Shown: positions 16,389-25,654 of the stretch, piece after piece
Layout of the letters: every line of letters starts with the position of its first letter
Position numbering within the stretch: position 1 is the stretch's first letter
Source: Nonomuraea rhodomycinica
Lineage (GTDB): Bacteria > Actinomycetota > Actinomycetes > Streptosporangiales > Streptosporangiaceae
Direction of reading: 5' to 3'
Assembly (NCBI RefSeq): GCF_013363995.1
Contig: NZ_JABWGO010000001.1
Span: forward strand, 1,123,212-1,187,211
Length of the DNA: 64,000 nucleotides
Translations under genes and position numbers: made by a program
The notes under the pieces: model-generated
What the model saw: only the letters and a program-made list of their open reading frames with translations
What the model was told of the DNA's origin: nothing
Database searches by the model: none

Positions 16389-17417
16389 ATGGCACAAGCA
16401 CCCGCAACGGCCACGGCCGTGAGCGACTTCAGCCGCCTGTCCAGACGCATCAGGCAAGCCGGACTCCTCGACCGCCGCCCCCGCTACTACCTGGTACGGC
16501 TCAGCGCCGTGACAGGTCTCCACCTGGCAGGTGTGGCGGCGTTCTTCCTGCTCGGCGACTCCTGGCTTCAGGTGCCGCTGGCCGCCCTCCTCGCGATCGT
16601 CTTCGCGCAGGTCGCGCTCGTCCTGCACGATCTGGCCCACCGGCAGATCTTCACCGGCCGGCGCCCGAGCGAGGTCCTCGGGCTCCTCGGCGGCAACCTC
16701 GCCATCGGGCTCGGCTACGGCTGGTGGATGAACAAGCACACCCGCCACCACGCCAACCCCAACCACGAGGACCTCGATCCGGACGTCGTGCCCGACGTCC
16801 TGGTGTGCTCACAGGAGCAGGCACGCGTCAGCCGCGGCCTGGCCCGGCTCATCGGCGGCAGGCAGGCGCTGCTGTTCTACCCGCTGCTGCTGCTGGAGGG
16901 GCTCAACCTGCACGTGAGCGGCCTCCGCGCCCTGCGCCGGCCCTGGCTGAGACACCGCGTCGTGGAGGGCGCGTTGCTGCTCGCCCACTTCGTCCTCTAT
17001 CTGGGCGCGCTGGCCTGGGTCCTGTCGCCGGGCAAGGCGCTGGTCTTCTTCGCCGTACACCAAGGACTTTTCGGCCTCTACATGGGCTGCGTCTTCGCCC
17101 CGGGCCACAAGGGCATGCCGACGCTGACCGGGAAGGCCGACCTGGACTTCCTGCGCAAGCAGGTGCTCACCACCCGCAACGTGCGCGGCGGCCGGTTCGT
17201 CGACCTCGCCATGGGCGGACTCAACTACCAGATCGAGCACCACCTGTTTCCCCATATGCCCACCCCCAACCTGCGCAAGGCGCGACCCATCGTGCGGGCC
17301 TACTGCCGCCGGCTCGGCCTGCCGTACCACGAAGTCGGTTTCCTGGCCTCGCACGGCGAGGCCCTCCGCCACCTGCACCACGCCGGTGCTCCCCTCCGCG
17401 AGAAAGGCCGCCCATGA
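16389..17417 (+). CDS. fatty acid / acyl-CoA desaturase (membrane di-iron)
   Basis: 342 residues from ATG 16389; an in-frame ATG at 16377 is an alternative, and neither has a strong ribosome site. The three histidine boxes that bind two irons are HDLAH (box 1), HTRHH (box 2) and QIEHHLFPHMP (box 3), in the order of the linoleoyl-CoA/DesA3 branch. Four or more membrane helices separate them. The enzyme inserts a cis double bond into an acyl chain using O2 and reduced ferredoxin or a reductase. The stop overlaps the MFS start (ATGA). The pairing with a drug exporter under two TetR genes suggests a membrane-stress response. Confidence 0.9.
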   Translation: MAQAPATATAVSDFSRLSRRIRQAGLLDRRPRYYLVRLSAVTGLHLAGVAAFFLLGDSWLQVPLAALLAIVFAQVALVLHDLAHRQIFTGRRPSEVLGLLGGNLAIGLGYGWWMNKHTRHHANPNHEDLDPDVVPDVLVCSQEQARVSRGLARLIGGRQALLFYPLLLLEGLNLHVSGLRALRRPWLRHRVVEGALLLAHFVLYLGALAWVLSPGKALVFFAVHQGLFGLYMGCVFAPGHKGMPTLTGKADLDFLRKQVLTTRNVRGGRFVDLAMGGLNYQIEHHLFPHMPTPNLRKARPIVRAYCRRLGLPYHEVGFLASHGEALRHLHHAGAPLREKGRP

Positions 17418-18940
17418 GAGCCGGACGCAAGCAATGGATCGGGCTGGCCGTCCTGGTCCTGCCCGTACTTCTGATCTCCGTCGACCTGCACGTGTTGTCG
17501 TACGCGCTGCCGTTCATCAGCGCCGGCCTGGCGCCGAGCGGCTCCCAGCTGCTGTGGATCATTGACATCTACCCGTTCATGCTGGCCGGGCTGCTGTTGC
17601 CGATGGGCGCGCTGGGCGATCGGGTGGGACGGCGACGGCTGCTGATGGCCGGCGCCGCCGCGTTCGGCGGGGCCTCGGCGGTCGCCGCGTTCTCCCCCAG
17701 CGCCGACCTGCTGATCGCCACCCGGGCCCTGCTCGGGGTGGGCGGCGCCACCCTGATGCCCTCGACGTTGTCGCTGATCCGCAACATGTTCCACGACGAC
17801 GGCCAGCGCCGGATCGCCATCTCCATCTGGACCGGCGCGTTCGCCGGCGGCGCCATGCTGGGGCCGCTGATGGGCGGCGCGCTGCTGGAACACTTCTGGT
17901 GGGGCTCGGTGTTCCTGGCCAACCTGCCGGTGATGGCGCTGCTGCTGATCCTGGCGCCGCTCCTGCTGCCCGAATTCCGTGATCCGCACCCGAGCCGGTT
18001 CGACCTGCTCAGCGTGGCCCTGTCGCTGGGCGCGATCCTCCCCACGATCTACGGCATCCAGCACATCGCCCAGGACGGCCTCGGCCTGCCGCCCGTCCTG
18101 GGCGTCGTCGCCGGGCTCTGCCTCGGCGTCGCCTTCGTCCGCCGCCAGCGCGCGACGGCCCGGCCGATGCTGGACGTGCGCCTGTTCGGCAGCCGCGCCT
18201 TCACCGCCGCCATCGGCACCAACACGCTCGGCGTCTTCGCCATGGTCGGTTCCAGCCTCTTCACCACCCAGTACCTGCAGATGGTCATGGGCGCCCGGCC
18301 GCTGATCGCCGGCCTGTACGCGCTGCCCTCGGCGGGGACGGCGATGCTCGCCGCCGGGCTGGCCCCGGTACTGGTGCGCAGGATCCGTCCCGGGCTGGTG
18401 GTCTGCGCCGGGTTGCTCGTCGGCGCGAGCGGCTTCGCACTGCTGTCCAGGCTGGACGTGACCGGCCAGGGCGGCCTGCTCATCGCCGGGATCATGTTGA
18501 TGGCCGGCGGTGTGACCCTCGTCCTGACCGTCTCCGCCGACCTGATCATCGCCACCGCGCCGCCGGAGAGCGCGGGGTCGGTCGCCGGGTTGTCGCAGGT
18601 GGCCACCGAGTTCGGCGGTGCGCTCGGCATCTCGCTGCTGGGCAGTATCGGCACCGCCGTCTACCGGGGACACCTCAGCGACGCCGGCGCCCCCGCATCG
18701 GCCCGCGACACCCTCGGCGGCGCCCTGGAGACGGCGCGGCAGCTGGCGGAACCGGACGCGACCGCCCTCGCCGCCGCCGCCCGCGCGGCCTTCACGCAGG
18801 GCCAGCACCACGCCATGATCGCCGCGGCCGCCGGCCTGTGCCTGATGGCGCTGGTCGCGCCCGTCCTGCTGCGTTCCGTACGGCGGGCGAGCCGGCCGCG
18901 ACCTGACCCGGATCGCTCCGGGCGGCACGCGATGCGCTAG
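17414..18940 (+). CDS. MFS drug efflux transporter, DHA2 type (SmvA/LfrA-like)
   Basis: 508 residues and about 14 helices. The first helix reads VLLISVDLHVLSYALPFIS, motif A is GALGDRVGRRRLLMAG, and the antiporter motif region is GAFAGGAMLGPLMGGALLEH. It belongs with quaternary-ammonium and dye exporters of the DHA2 group. It starts at ATG 17414 inside the desaturase stop, with GAAAGG upstream. The 3' end overlaps the TetR gene on the opposite strand by four bases (18937-18940). The substrate is inferred only from the family. Confidence 0.9.
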   Translation: MRAGRKQWIGLAVLVLPVLLISVDLHVLSYALPFISAGLAPSGSQLLWIIDIYPFMLAGLLLPMGALGDRVGRRRLLMAGAAAFGGASAVAAFSPSADLLIATRALLGVGGATLMPSTLSLIRNMFHDDGQRRIAISIWTGAFAGGAMLGPLMGGALLEHFWWGSVFLANLPVMALLLILAPLLLPEFRDPHPSRFDLLSVALSLGAILPTIYGIQHIAQDGLGLPPVLGVVAGLCLGVAFVRRQRATARPMLDVRLFGSRAFTAAIGTNTLGVFAMVGSSLFTTQYLQMVMGARPLIAGLYALPSAGTAMLAAGLAPVLVRRIRPGLVVCAGLLVGASGFALLSRLDVTGQGGLLIAGIMLMAGGVTLVLTVSADLIIATAPPESAGSVAGLSQVATEFGGALGISLLGSIGTAVYRGHLSDAGAPASARDTLGGALETARQLAEPDATALAAAARAAFTQGQHHAMIAAAAGLCLMALVAPVLLRSVRRASRPRPDPDRSGRHAMR

Positions 18941-19473
18941 CCGGCGGCCGCCGCGGCCACCGACCGGATACCGGCGGCCAGCTCGTGAGCCGTGGGGGCG
19001 TGGTCCGGATCGATCTGCCACCGCACCAGCAGGCCGATGAACAGCGTCAGCAGCACCTGCGCGCCCGCCTCGTCCTGGCGCGGCAGGCGCTGCGCCAGCT
19101 CGCGCTGGGCCAGCGCCTGCCCTTCGGCCAGGCCGGCTCGCACGTCGGGGAGATGCGGCGCCTGCGCCAGCGTCTCGACGTTGGCCCGCCACACCATCGG
19201 CTTGGCCTGGAAGGATGCGATCAGCTCCCCCCAGAAGGTCTCGAACCATGCTGTGGAGTCGTCCGGGAACGCCTTGAGGACCTCCGCGACGGCTTCGCCG
19301 GTCACTTCGATCATCGCCTGGGTGAGCAGGGCGTCTTTGGAGCGGAAGTGATAGTTGATCGCGGCGAGGTTGCTGCCGGACACGGCCACGATGTCCCGGA
19401 CGGTTGTGCGTGCGTACCCACGCTCGGACAGGCACTGCTTGGCCGCGGCCAGCAGATCCTCAGGAACTCCCAC
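18937..19473 (-). CDS. TetR-family transcriptional regulator
   Basis: 178 residues. The HTH occupies residues 4-48 (TTVRDIVAVSGSNLAAINYHFRSKDALL). The protein is close in layout to the TetR at 15767-16312 (same HTH pattern and a C-terminal IDPDHAPT/IDPDRAPT motif), so the two are paralogues that bracket the desaturase/MFS pair. Its promoter should lie near 19500-19530, where AACCGTTTAAAACATCCGTT is AT-richer than the surroundings. The target is probably the convergent MFS gene, its own gene, or both. Confidence 0.88.
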   Translation of the reverse strand: MGVPEDLLAAAKQCLSERGYARTTVRDIVAVSGSNLAAINYHFRSKDALLTQAMIEVTGEAVAEVLKAFPDDSTAWFETFWGELIASFQAKPMVWRANVETLAQAPHLPDVRAGLAEGQALAQRELAQRLPRQDEAGAQVLLTLFIGLLVRWQIDPDHAPTAHELAAGIRSVAAAAAG

Positions 19474-19881
19474 GCGGGCGATCCTACCAAGGCCACCAAC
19501 AACCGTTTAAAACATCCGTTCCGTTCCACCGGGCCGACCTCCTGTTCACCCCGCCGGACAGCATGGACCCGGAACGGCTCGACCAGCTCGATCAGCTCCT
19601 CGATCTCAAGCCCACCCCGCCGAAGCGCGCATGCTCCTCCATCGAGGAGGACAGGGCGGCCCGGGACGATCGTCATGCCACCCCTTGTCGTGAGCACCTT
19701 GCGACTACGGCCTTCGGCTCAACAGAGCAGTTGTTCCGGGCTAATAGGGTTGGTCTGGGCTGCTGATGACGTCCGGCCTGTGACTGTCTGCGTTCCTTCA
19801 GGTGCGGTTCGGTGAACGCTGCGGGACACCCTGACCGCTGCCGCTCCGGCGCGTGGGCTCTGAACTGGGAGAACAGGAAAC
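19474..19881. other. 408-bp spacer, no supported gene
   Basis: The left end carries the TetR promoter region. A short open stretch from 19563 reads MDPERLDQLDQLLDLKPTPP, but it has no ribosome site and decays quickly, so I do not call it a gene. The right end holds GGGAGAACAGGAAAC before the next gene. I see no T-box or attenuator. Confidence 0.5.
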
Positions 19882-21147
19882 ATGACGGTAGAGGCTTCGC
19901 TGGTCGACGCGGCGGCGGTGGAAGCGGCGGCGCAGCGGCTGGCCGGCGTGGTGACGACGACGCCGTTGGAGCGCAGTCCGCGGCTGTCCGCGCTGCGAGG
20001 CGCGCACGTATGGCTCAAGCGCGAGGACATGCAGACCGTGCGCTCCTACAAGGTCCGCGGCGCGTACAACCTGATCGCGCAGCTCGATGACGCCGCGCGC
20101 GCGGCGGGCGTGGTGGCCGCCAGCGCGGGCAACCACGCCCAGGGCGTCGCCTATGCCTGTGCGACGCTGGGCGTCCACGGCCGGGTTTTCCTGCCGCGCA
20201 CCACGCCCCGGCAGAAGCGGGACCGGATCGCGGCTCTGGGCGGCTCGGCGATCGAGATCGTGCTGGAAGGCGACACCTATGACGAGGCGTCCGCCGCCGC
20301 CGCCGCGGACGTGGCCCGCACAGGCGCGACCTTGGTCCCGGCCTTCGACGACCCGCGGACCATCGCCGGCCAGGGCACGGTCGTCCACGAGGCCGTGACT
20401 CAACTGGGCCATGCCCCCGACGTGGTGATCGTCCCCGTCGGCGGAGGAGGTCTGCTGGCCGGCACACTGGCCTGGCTGGGCAAGCATCACCCGCAGACCC
20501 GGATCATCGGGGTGGAGCCGGCCGGAGCCGCGTGCATGGCGGCGGCCCTGCTTGCCGGCCACCCGGTCACCTTGCCGGAGATCGACACCTTCGTCGACGG
20601 CGCGGCCGTGCGCCGAGCCGGCGACGTGACCGTGCCGATCGTGGCCGCCGCAGAGGTGGAGATGGTCGCCGTGTCCGAAGGCCGGGTGTGCAGCGAGATG
20701 CTGGCGCTCTACCAGTCCGACGGGATCATCGCCGAACCGGCCGGGGCGCTGGCGACGGCCGTCCTCGGCTCTCCCGAGGCGGTCGACATCCCGGCCGGGG
20801 CCAGCGTGGTGTGTGTGCTGTCCGGGGGTAACAACGACGTCAGCCGTTACGCCGAGATCGTCGAACGCTCCCTCGTCCACGAGGGGCGCAAGCACTACTT
20901 CCTCGTGGAGTTCGCGCAGGAGCCGGGCGCACTGCGCCGCTTCCTCGACGAGGTCCTCGGCCCCAACGACGACATCACCTTGTTCGAGTACATCAAACGC
21001 AGCAACCGCGAGACCGGGCCCGCGCTGGTCGGCATCGAGCTGGCCAGCCCCGCCGACCTGCCCGGCCTGCTGGCCCGCATGGACGAGGCACCGCCGCGGA
21101 TCGAGCGCATCGAGACCGGGAGCCCGCTGTTCAGGTTCCTTCTCTGA
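19882..21147 (+). CDS. ilvA: threonine ammonia-lyase (threonine dehydratase)
   Basis: 421 residues. The PLP lysine is Lys57 in RSYKVRGAYN; the substrate loop SAGNHAQG, the phosphate-binding GGGGLLAG and the C-terminal SGGNND are all present. After about residue 330 there is an ACT-like regulatory tail (HYFLVEFAQEPGALRRFLDEVLG), short as in single-ACT enzymes. It converts threonine to 2-oxobutyrate and ammonia, the first step to isoleucine. It stands alone, so it could also be a catabolic form, but the regulatory tail favours the biosynthetic one. Confidence 0.9.
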   Translation: MTVEASLVDAAAVEAAAQRLAGVVTTTPLERSPRLSALRGAHVWLKREDMQTVRSYKVRGAYNLIAQLDDAARAAGVVAASAGNHAQGVAYACATLGVHGRVFLPRTTPRQKRDRIAALGGSAIEIVLEGDTYDEASAAAAADVARTGATLVPAFDDPRTIAGQGTVVHEAVTQLGHAPDVVIVPVGGGGLLAGTLAWLGKHHPQTRIIGVEPAGAACMAAALLAGHPVTLPEIDTFVDGAAVRRAGDVTVPIVAAAEVEMVAVSEGRVCSEMLALYQSDGIIAEPAGALATAVLGSPEAVDIPAGASVVCVLSGGNNDVSRYAEIVERSLVHEGRKHYFLVEFAQEPGALRRFLDEVLGPNDDITLFEYIKRSNRETGPALVGIELASPADLPGLLARMDEAPPRIERIETGSPLFRFLL

Positions 21148-21311
21148 TCCTCTGATGGCGGGGCTGGTGCCCGTCGGGCGAGCTGGAGGCGGAGAACGAC
21201 CCCGCCGATGCCGATCAGCACGTACACGCCGCACCGAGGATCAGCAGAACAGCCGGCGCCGCAAGCCCTGGCCGCCGCCGGCGAGCGATGTGACGGCCGT
21301 GAAAGAGGGAC

Positions 21312-21540
21312 GGCCATCGCGTGATCCTTTGAGTGCTATCCGAGATCAAAGGAGAGGCGATGGCCGTGGACAACAGTGTGGCGCCTGGGCAGTGGCCGGC
21401 GAAGCAGATCGAGACAAGAAACCTGGCACTCCCGAAGCTGCGTCAGGGCTCGTACTTTCCGGACTGACTGCTCGAACGCAGGCGGCGGGCCGAGCAGGCG
21501 CTGGTCAGCGTCGCGCCCACCTCGAATCTGCGGCCGTCAT
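21312..21540 (+). mobile_element. IS256-family transposase remnant with 5' hairpin
   Basis: From ATG 21360 the frame reads ...LALPKLRQGSYFPD, then a TGA (21468-21470) where the family has Trp, then LLERRRRAEQALVSV and a degraded VATSYLLGV. This is the conserved middle of IS256 (mutator-type) transposases. Upstream, GGCCATCGC (21312-21320) pairs with GCGATGGCC (21357-21365) and TCCTTTG (21325-21331) pairs with CAAAGGA (21347-21353), giving a nested hairpin. The element is dead: only about 55 codons remain. Confidence 0.75.
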
Positions 21541-22010
21541 GGTGTGCGGCGGCGAGGCGACGTGAGGCTGTCGCGGGTCCACGACCCGAGCACCAGCAGG
21601 GTCTTCGTCCCCGTGACGTCGCCCGCCCGGCGCAGCCGGTCGATCACCTGCTGCAGATGGCCGAGGTCACGGACGCGGATCTGGATGAGCGCGTCCGGGT
21701 CGCCGGCGATCGTGTAGACGGCCTGCACCTCCGGCGCGTCGGTGGCCGTGCGGACGATCTCGCTGACCGGGGTGGTGCCCGGATAGCGAAGCTCGGTGAA
21801 CGCCTCGATGCCCCATCCCAGTTTGGCGTAGTCGATCTGCACGGCGAATCCGGTGATCACCCCGATCTCGCGCAGCCGGTCCACGCGCCGCTTGACCGCC
21901 GCCACCGACAGCCCGACCTCCGTGGCCATCTCGGAGAAGGTCCTGCGCCCGTCCTCGCGCAGCAGGCGCAGCAACCGGTGATCGGTGGCGTCCACGGCCG
22001 GCTCGTTCAT
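21537..22010 (-). CDS. Lrp/AsnC-family transcriptional regulator
   Basis: 157 residues starting at ATG 22010, chosen because GGAGGATCCC stands directly before it. The N-terminal HTH (about 5-60: DHRLLRLLREDGRRTFSEMATEVGLSV is its visible core) is followed by an RAM/AsnC effector domain (about 75-145, with a YTIAGDPDALIQIRVRDLG core). Such proteins sense amino acids. It is divergent from the indolepyruvate oxidoreductase gene over 156 bp and probably controls that gene and the following dehydrogenase. Confidence 0.9.
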   Translation of the reverse strand: MNEPAVDATDHRLLRLLREDGRRTFSEMATEVGLSVAAVKRRVDRLREIGVITGFAVQIDYAKLGWGIEAFTELRYPGTTPVSEIVRTATDAPEVQAVYTIAGDPDALIQIRVRDLGHLQQVIDRLRRAGDVTGTKTLLVLGSWTRDSLTSPRRRTP

Positions 22011-22166
22011 GGGATCCTCCTCCATGGCACACAAACAAAACTATCCTGTCGCGGATTTCGTGCAAAGCTTTTGCGCAGGAGTCGCAGTTTGTCCTTCGAT
22101 GCTTGCGCCTGCTCGGCCGTCGTTGCTGTGCTTGGGGTCACACATACCAGCCAGGAGGTGCGCCGC

Positions 22167-25100
22167 GTGAGCGCGAATCCCGCCACCGTGTCGCTCGACG
22201 ACAAGTACACGGCCCCGGACGGCCGCGTGCTGATCTCCGGCATTCAGGCCCTCGTCCGCCTGACGCTGGAGCAGCGGCGGCTCGACGGGGAGCGCGGCCT
22301 CGACACCCGCGTCTTCGTGTCCGGCTACCAGGGCTCGCCGCTGGGCGGGGTGGACCTGGAGATGGGCCGGGCCGCGGCGTTCCTGGACGCGGCGGGCGTG
22401 GTCTTCCGCCCCGGGCTGAACGAGGAGCTGGCCGCCACCGCGGTGGCCGGGACCCAGCTCCTCGACCGGGTGCCCGGGCGGCGGCACGACGGGGTGACCG
22501 GCTTCTGGTACGGCAAGAACCCCGGCCTGGACCGGGCCGCCGACGCCATCCGGCACGGCAACCTGGCGGGCACCGCGCCCCTCGGCGGCGCCGTGGCCTG
22601 GATCGGCGACGACCCGGGCAGCAAGTCCTCGACCGTCCCCAGCTCGTGCGAGCCGATGTGCCAGAGCCTGTCGATGCCGCTGCTCTCTCCCGGCTCCGTG
22701 GCGGAGATCGTCGAGCTCGGCCTGCACGCCGTCGCCCTGTCGCGGGCCACCGGCCTGTGGACCGGTCTGAAGATCGTCGCCGACGTCGCGGACGCCTCGG
22801 CCACCGTCGACCTCGGCCCGCTGCGCGACGGCGTCCCCGCGCCCGAGCGGACCGGCCGCGGCGGGCGCGGGCAGGCGGCCGTGCTGGTCGGCCCGAACTC
22901 GCTCGACGCCGAGCACGACATGCTCACCCGCAGGCTCGACCTCGCCCGCGCCTACGCCCGCGCGCACGGCCTCAACAGGGTGACGTTCGACGCCGGGCGG
23001 GCCACGCTCGGGGTCCTCGCCTCAGGCACCGGCTACGCGGTGGTCCGGCGCGCCCTGGACGATCTCGGCCTGGACGAGGCGGCGATGGACGACCTCGGGC
23101 TGCGGCTCATCAAGATCGCGATGCCGTTCCCCCTCGACCACGACGAACTGGCCGCGATGACCGGCGACCTGGACCGCGTGCTCGTCGTGGAGGACAAGGT
23201 GCCCTTCCTGGAGGGCCAGCTCAAGCAGGCCCTGTACGCCGCCGAACGCCGGCCCGCCGTGGTGGGGCGGGAGCTGCTGACCGCCCGCGGCACCCTCGGC
23301 GCGGACGACGTGGCCAAGGCCCTGGCCGCCTGCGTCGCGCCCGGCCGGCTGCCCCGCACGGCCGTGCGCCTGACACGCCCCGAGGAAGCGCGCCGCCTGC
23401 TGCCGGTGGTCGCCGCGCGCGCCCCGTACTTCTGCTCGGGCTGCCCGCACAACGCCTCCACCCGTACCGCCGACGACACGCTCGTCGGCGTCGGCATCGG
23501 CTGCCACACCATGATCGCCCTCGACGGGGCGGGACGCGGCACCCAGGTCGGCATCACCCAGATGGGCGGTGAGGGCGCTCAGTGGATCGGCCTGTCGCCG
23601 TTCACCGACGACCGGCACTTCGTGCAGAACCTCGGCGACGGCACGTTCCACCACTCCGGCTCCCTTGCCATCCGCGCCGCCGTCGCCGCCGGCGTGTCCA
23701 TCACGTACAAGCTGCTCTACAACGACGCCGTCGCCATGACCGGAGGCCAGCGCGCCGAGGGCCGTCTCGACGTGCCCGCGCTGACGCGGGCGCTGGCCGT
23801 CGAGGGTGTCCGCCGCGTCATCGTCACCACGGCCGAGCCGCAGGCCTACCGGGGTGTCCGGCTCGCGCCGATCGCCACCGTGCGGCACCGCGACGACCTG
23901 CCCGAGGCGGAGAGGGAGCTCGCCGCTCTCGACGGGGTCACCGTGCTGGTCCACGACGACCGCTGCGCCGCCGAGGAACGGCGGCTGCGCAAGCGGGGCG
24001 AGCTTCCCGCCCCCACGGCCAAGGTCGTCGTCAACGAGCGCGTCTGCGAGGGCTGCGGCGACTGCGGGGACGTCTCGTCCTGCCTGTCGGTGCAGCCGGT
24101 GGAGACCGAGTTCGGCCGCAAGACCCGCATCCACCAGCCGTCCTGCAACTCCGACCTGAGCTGCCTCAAGGGCGACTGCCCGTCGTTCCTGCTCGTCGAG
24201 CCGGGCACGCGCCGAGCCCGCCCCGTGCCGCCGCTGCCGGTGGAGCTCACCGAACCCGTGCCCAGGTTCGCCGACCGGCCGGTGCTGCTGCGGATGCCCG
24301 GCATCGGCGGCACCGGTGTCGTCACGGTCTCGCAGATCCTGCAGATGGCCGCGCACCTCGACGGCCTGCACGCCGCCGGGCTGGAGCAGACGGGGCTCGC
24401 GCAGAAGGGCGGCCCCGTCGTCAGCGACGTGCGCATCTCGCCGCGGCCCGTCACCGGGGCGGTGCGCGCCTCGAACGGCGCCGCCGACGTCCTGATCGGC
24501 TTCGACCTGCTCGGAGCCGCCGCCGACGGAAACCTCGCCGTCGCCTCCGCCGAACGCACGATCGCGGTGGTCAACACGGCCCTGGTGCCCACCGCCGCCA
24601 TGGTCACCGGCCGGGCCACGCTGCCCGGCTCGCCCGCCGACGCGATCGTGCGCGTCGAGTCGGCCACCCGCGGCGCCGACAACCTCTACCTGGACGCCCA
24701 CGGCCTGGCCGAGGCGCTGTTCGCCGACCACATGCCGGCCAACATGCTCCTCCTCGGCGCCGCCTACCAGCACGGCTGTCTGCCCGTTTCGGCCGGTTCC
24801 ATCGAGCGGGCCATCCGGCTGAACAAGGCCGCCGCCGAGCAGAACCTGGCCGCCTTCCGGTGGGGCCGTGCGGCCGTCCTGGACCGTGAGGCGGTGCTGG
24901 GCGCCGTGCTCCCCCCGGCCCCCGGTCCCGCCGCCGCGGACCTGGAGGGCGCGCTGGACGTCCGGATCGCCGACCTGACCGGCTACCAGAACGCCGCCTA
25001 CGCCCGTTCGTACGCCGAGGACGTGCGCCGCGTCGCCGCGCTCGCCGCCGAGCGCGCGGGAGAGGAAGCGGGCGAGCGAATCGCCCTGGCCTACGCCCGC

Positions 25101-25607
25101 GGGCTGCACAAGCTCATGGCCTACAAGGACGAGTACGAGGTGGCCCGGTTGCACCTCGACCCGGCCGAGCGGGCCCGCCGTGAACGGGAGTTCGGCCCGG
25201 ACGCCGTCGTGTCGGTGCTGCTGCACCCGCCGCTGCTGCGCGCCCTGGGGATGAAGCGGAAGATCAGGCTGCGCCGCGGCGCGGGGGCGTTGTTCCGCGG
25301 GTTGCGGGCGGCCAGGGTGCTGCGCGGCACCGTGCTCGACGTGTTCGGCCACGCCGAGGTGCGCCGGGTCGAACGCCGGCTCGTCGGCGAGTACCGCGAC
25401 CTGGTGCGGAAGGCACTGGACCGGCTCACCCCCGGCACGGCCGACGACGTGGCCGCCGTCGCGGCGCTGCCGGAGCTGATCCGCGGCTACGAGGACATCA
25501 AGCTCGCCCGGGTCGCGGAGTTCCGCGACCGCGCCGCGACCGCACTCGCCCGGCTGTCCGCCGAACCCGCCGGGGCTGGCCCGGCCGGGCTCGGCAAGCC
25601 CGCCTGA
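22167..25607 (+). CDS. indolepyruvate ferredoxin oxidoreductase, fused IorA-IorB type
   Basis: 1146 residues from GTG 22167, with AGGAGG eight bases before it. It is a single chain with the pyrimidine- and TPP-binding domains of the alpha subunit (early EELAATAVAG, central FCSGCPHNAS and GIGCHTM), a ferredoxin-like 4Fe-4S block starting at Cys627 (CEGCGDCGDVSSC and CNSDLSCLKGDC) and the gamma-type domain (GIGGTGVVTVSQIL). It oxidatively decarboxylates aryl or branched 2-oxoacids to acyl-CoA, passing electrons to ferredoxin. With the downstream acyl-CoA dehydrogenase it fits amino acid breakdown. Length and order match the fused actinobacterial form. Confidence 0.92.
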   Translation: MSANPATVSLDDKYTAPDGRVLISGIQALVRLTLEQRRLDGERGLDTRVFVSGYQGSPLGGVDLEMGRAAAFLDAAGVVFRPGLNEELAATAVAGTQLLDRVPGRRHDGVTGFWYGKNPGLDRAADAIRHGNLAGTAPLGGAVAWIGDDPGSKSSTVPSSCEPMCQSLSMPLLSPGSVAEIVELGLHAVALSRATGLWTGLKIVADVADASATVDLGPLRDGVPAPERTGRGGRGQAAVLVGPNSLDAEHDMLTRRLDLARAYARAHGLNRVTFDAGRATLGVLASGTGYAVVRRALDDLGLDEAAMDDLGLRLIKIAMPFPLDHDELAAMTGDLDRVLVVEDKVPFLEGQLKQALYAAERRPAVVGRELLTARGTLGADDVAKALAACVAPGRLPRTAVRLTRPEEARRLLPVVAARAPYFCSGCPHNASTRTADDTLVGVGIGCHTMIALDGAGRGTQVGITQMGGEGAQWIGLSPFTDDRHFVQNLGDGTFHHSGSLAIRAAVAAGVSITYKLLYNDAVAMTGGQRAEGRLDVPALTRALAVEGVRRVIVTTAEPQAYRGVRLAPIATVRHRDDLPEAERELAALDGVTVLVHDDRCAAEERRLRKRGELPAPTAKVVVNERVCEGCGDCGDVSSCLSVQPVETEFGRKTRIHQPSCNSDLSCLKGDCPSFLLVEPGTRRARPVPPLPVELTEPVPRFADRPVLLRMPGIGGTGVVTVSQILQMAAHLDGLHAAGLEQTGLAQKGGPVVSDVRISPRPVTGAVRASNGAADVLIGFDLLGAAADGNLAVASAERTIAVVNTALVPTAAMVTGRATLPGSPADAIVRVESATRGADNLYLDAHGLAEALFADHMPANMLLLGAAYQHGCLPVSAGSIERAIRLNKAAAEQNLAAFRWGRAAVLDREAVLGAVLPPAPGPAAADLEGALDVRIADLTGYQNAAYARSYAEDVRRVAALAAERAGEEAGERIALAYARGLHKLMAYKDEYEVARLHLDPAERARREREFGPDAVVSVLLHPPLLRALGMKRKIRLRRGAGALFRGLRAARVLRGTVLDVFGHAEVRRVERRLVGEYRDLVRKALDRLTPGTADDVAAVAALPELIRGYEDIKLARVAEFRDRAATALARLSAEPAGAGPAGLGKPA

Positions 25608-25648
25608 CCCGTACCCAGGAGTAAGCCCGCCTGACCCGTACCCAGGAG
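25596..25648 (+). repeat. 27-bp tandem duplication spanning a stop codon and ribosome site
   Basis: A 26-bp sequence at 25596-25621 recurs without change at 25623-25648. Each copy contains the codons Lys-Pro-Ala-stop and ...CCCAGGAG. The first copy supplies the actual stop of the oxidoreductase gene, and the second supplies the ribosome site of the next gene, six bases before ATG 25655. Confidence 0.95.
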
Positions 25649-25654
25649 AACGCC

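Noticed and set aside
19563..19766. Short plus-strand frame MDPERLDQLDQLLDLKPTPP after the TetR gene.
   Set aside because: The apparent periodicity comes from a repeated CTCGA/CAGCTC pattern, there is no Shine-Dalgarno sequence, and the rest is compositionally random.
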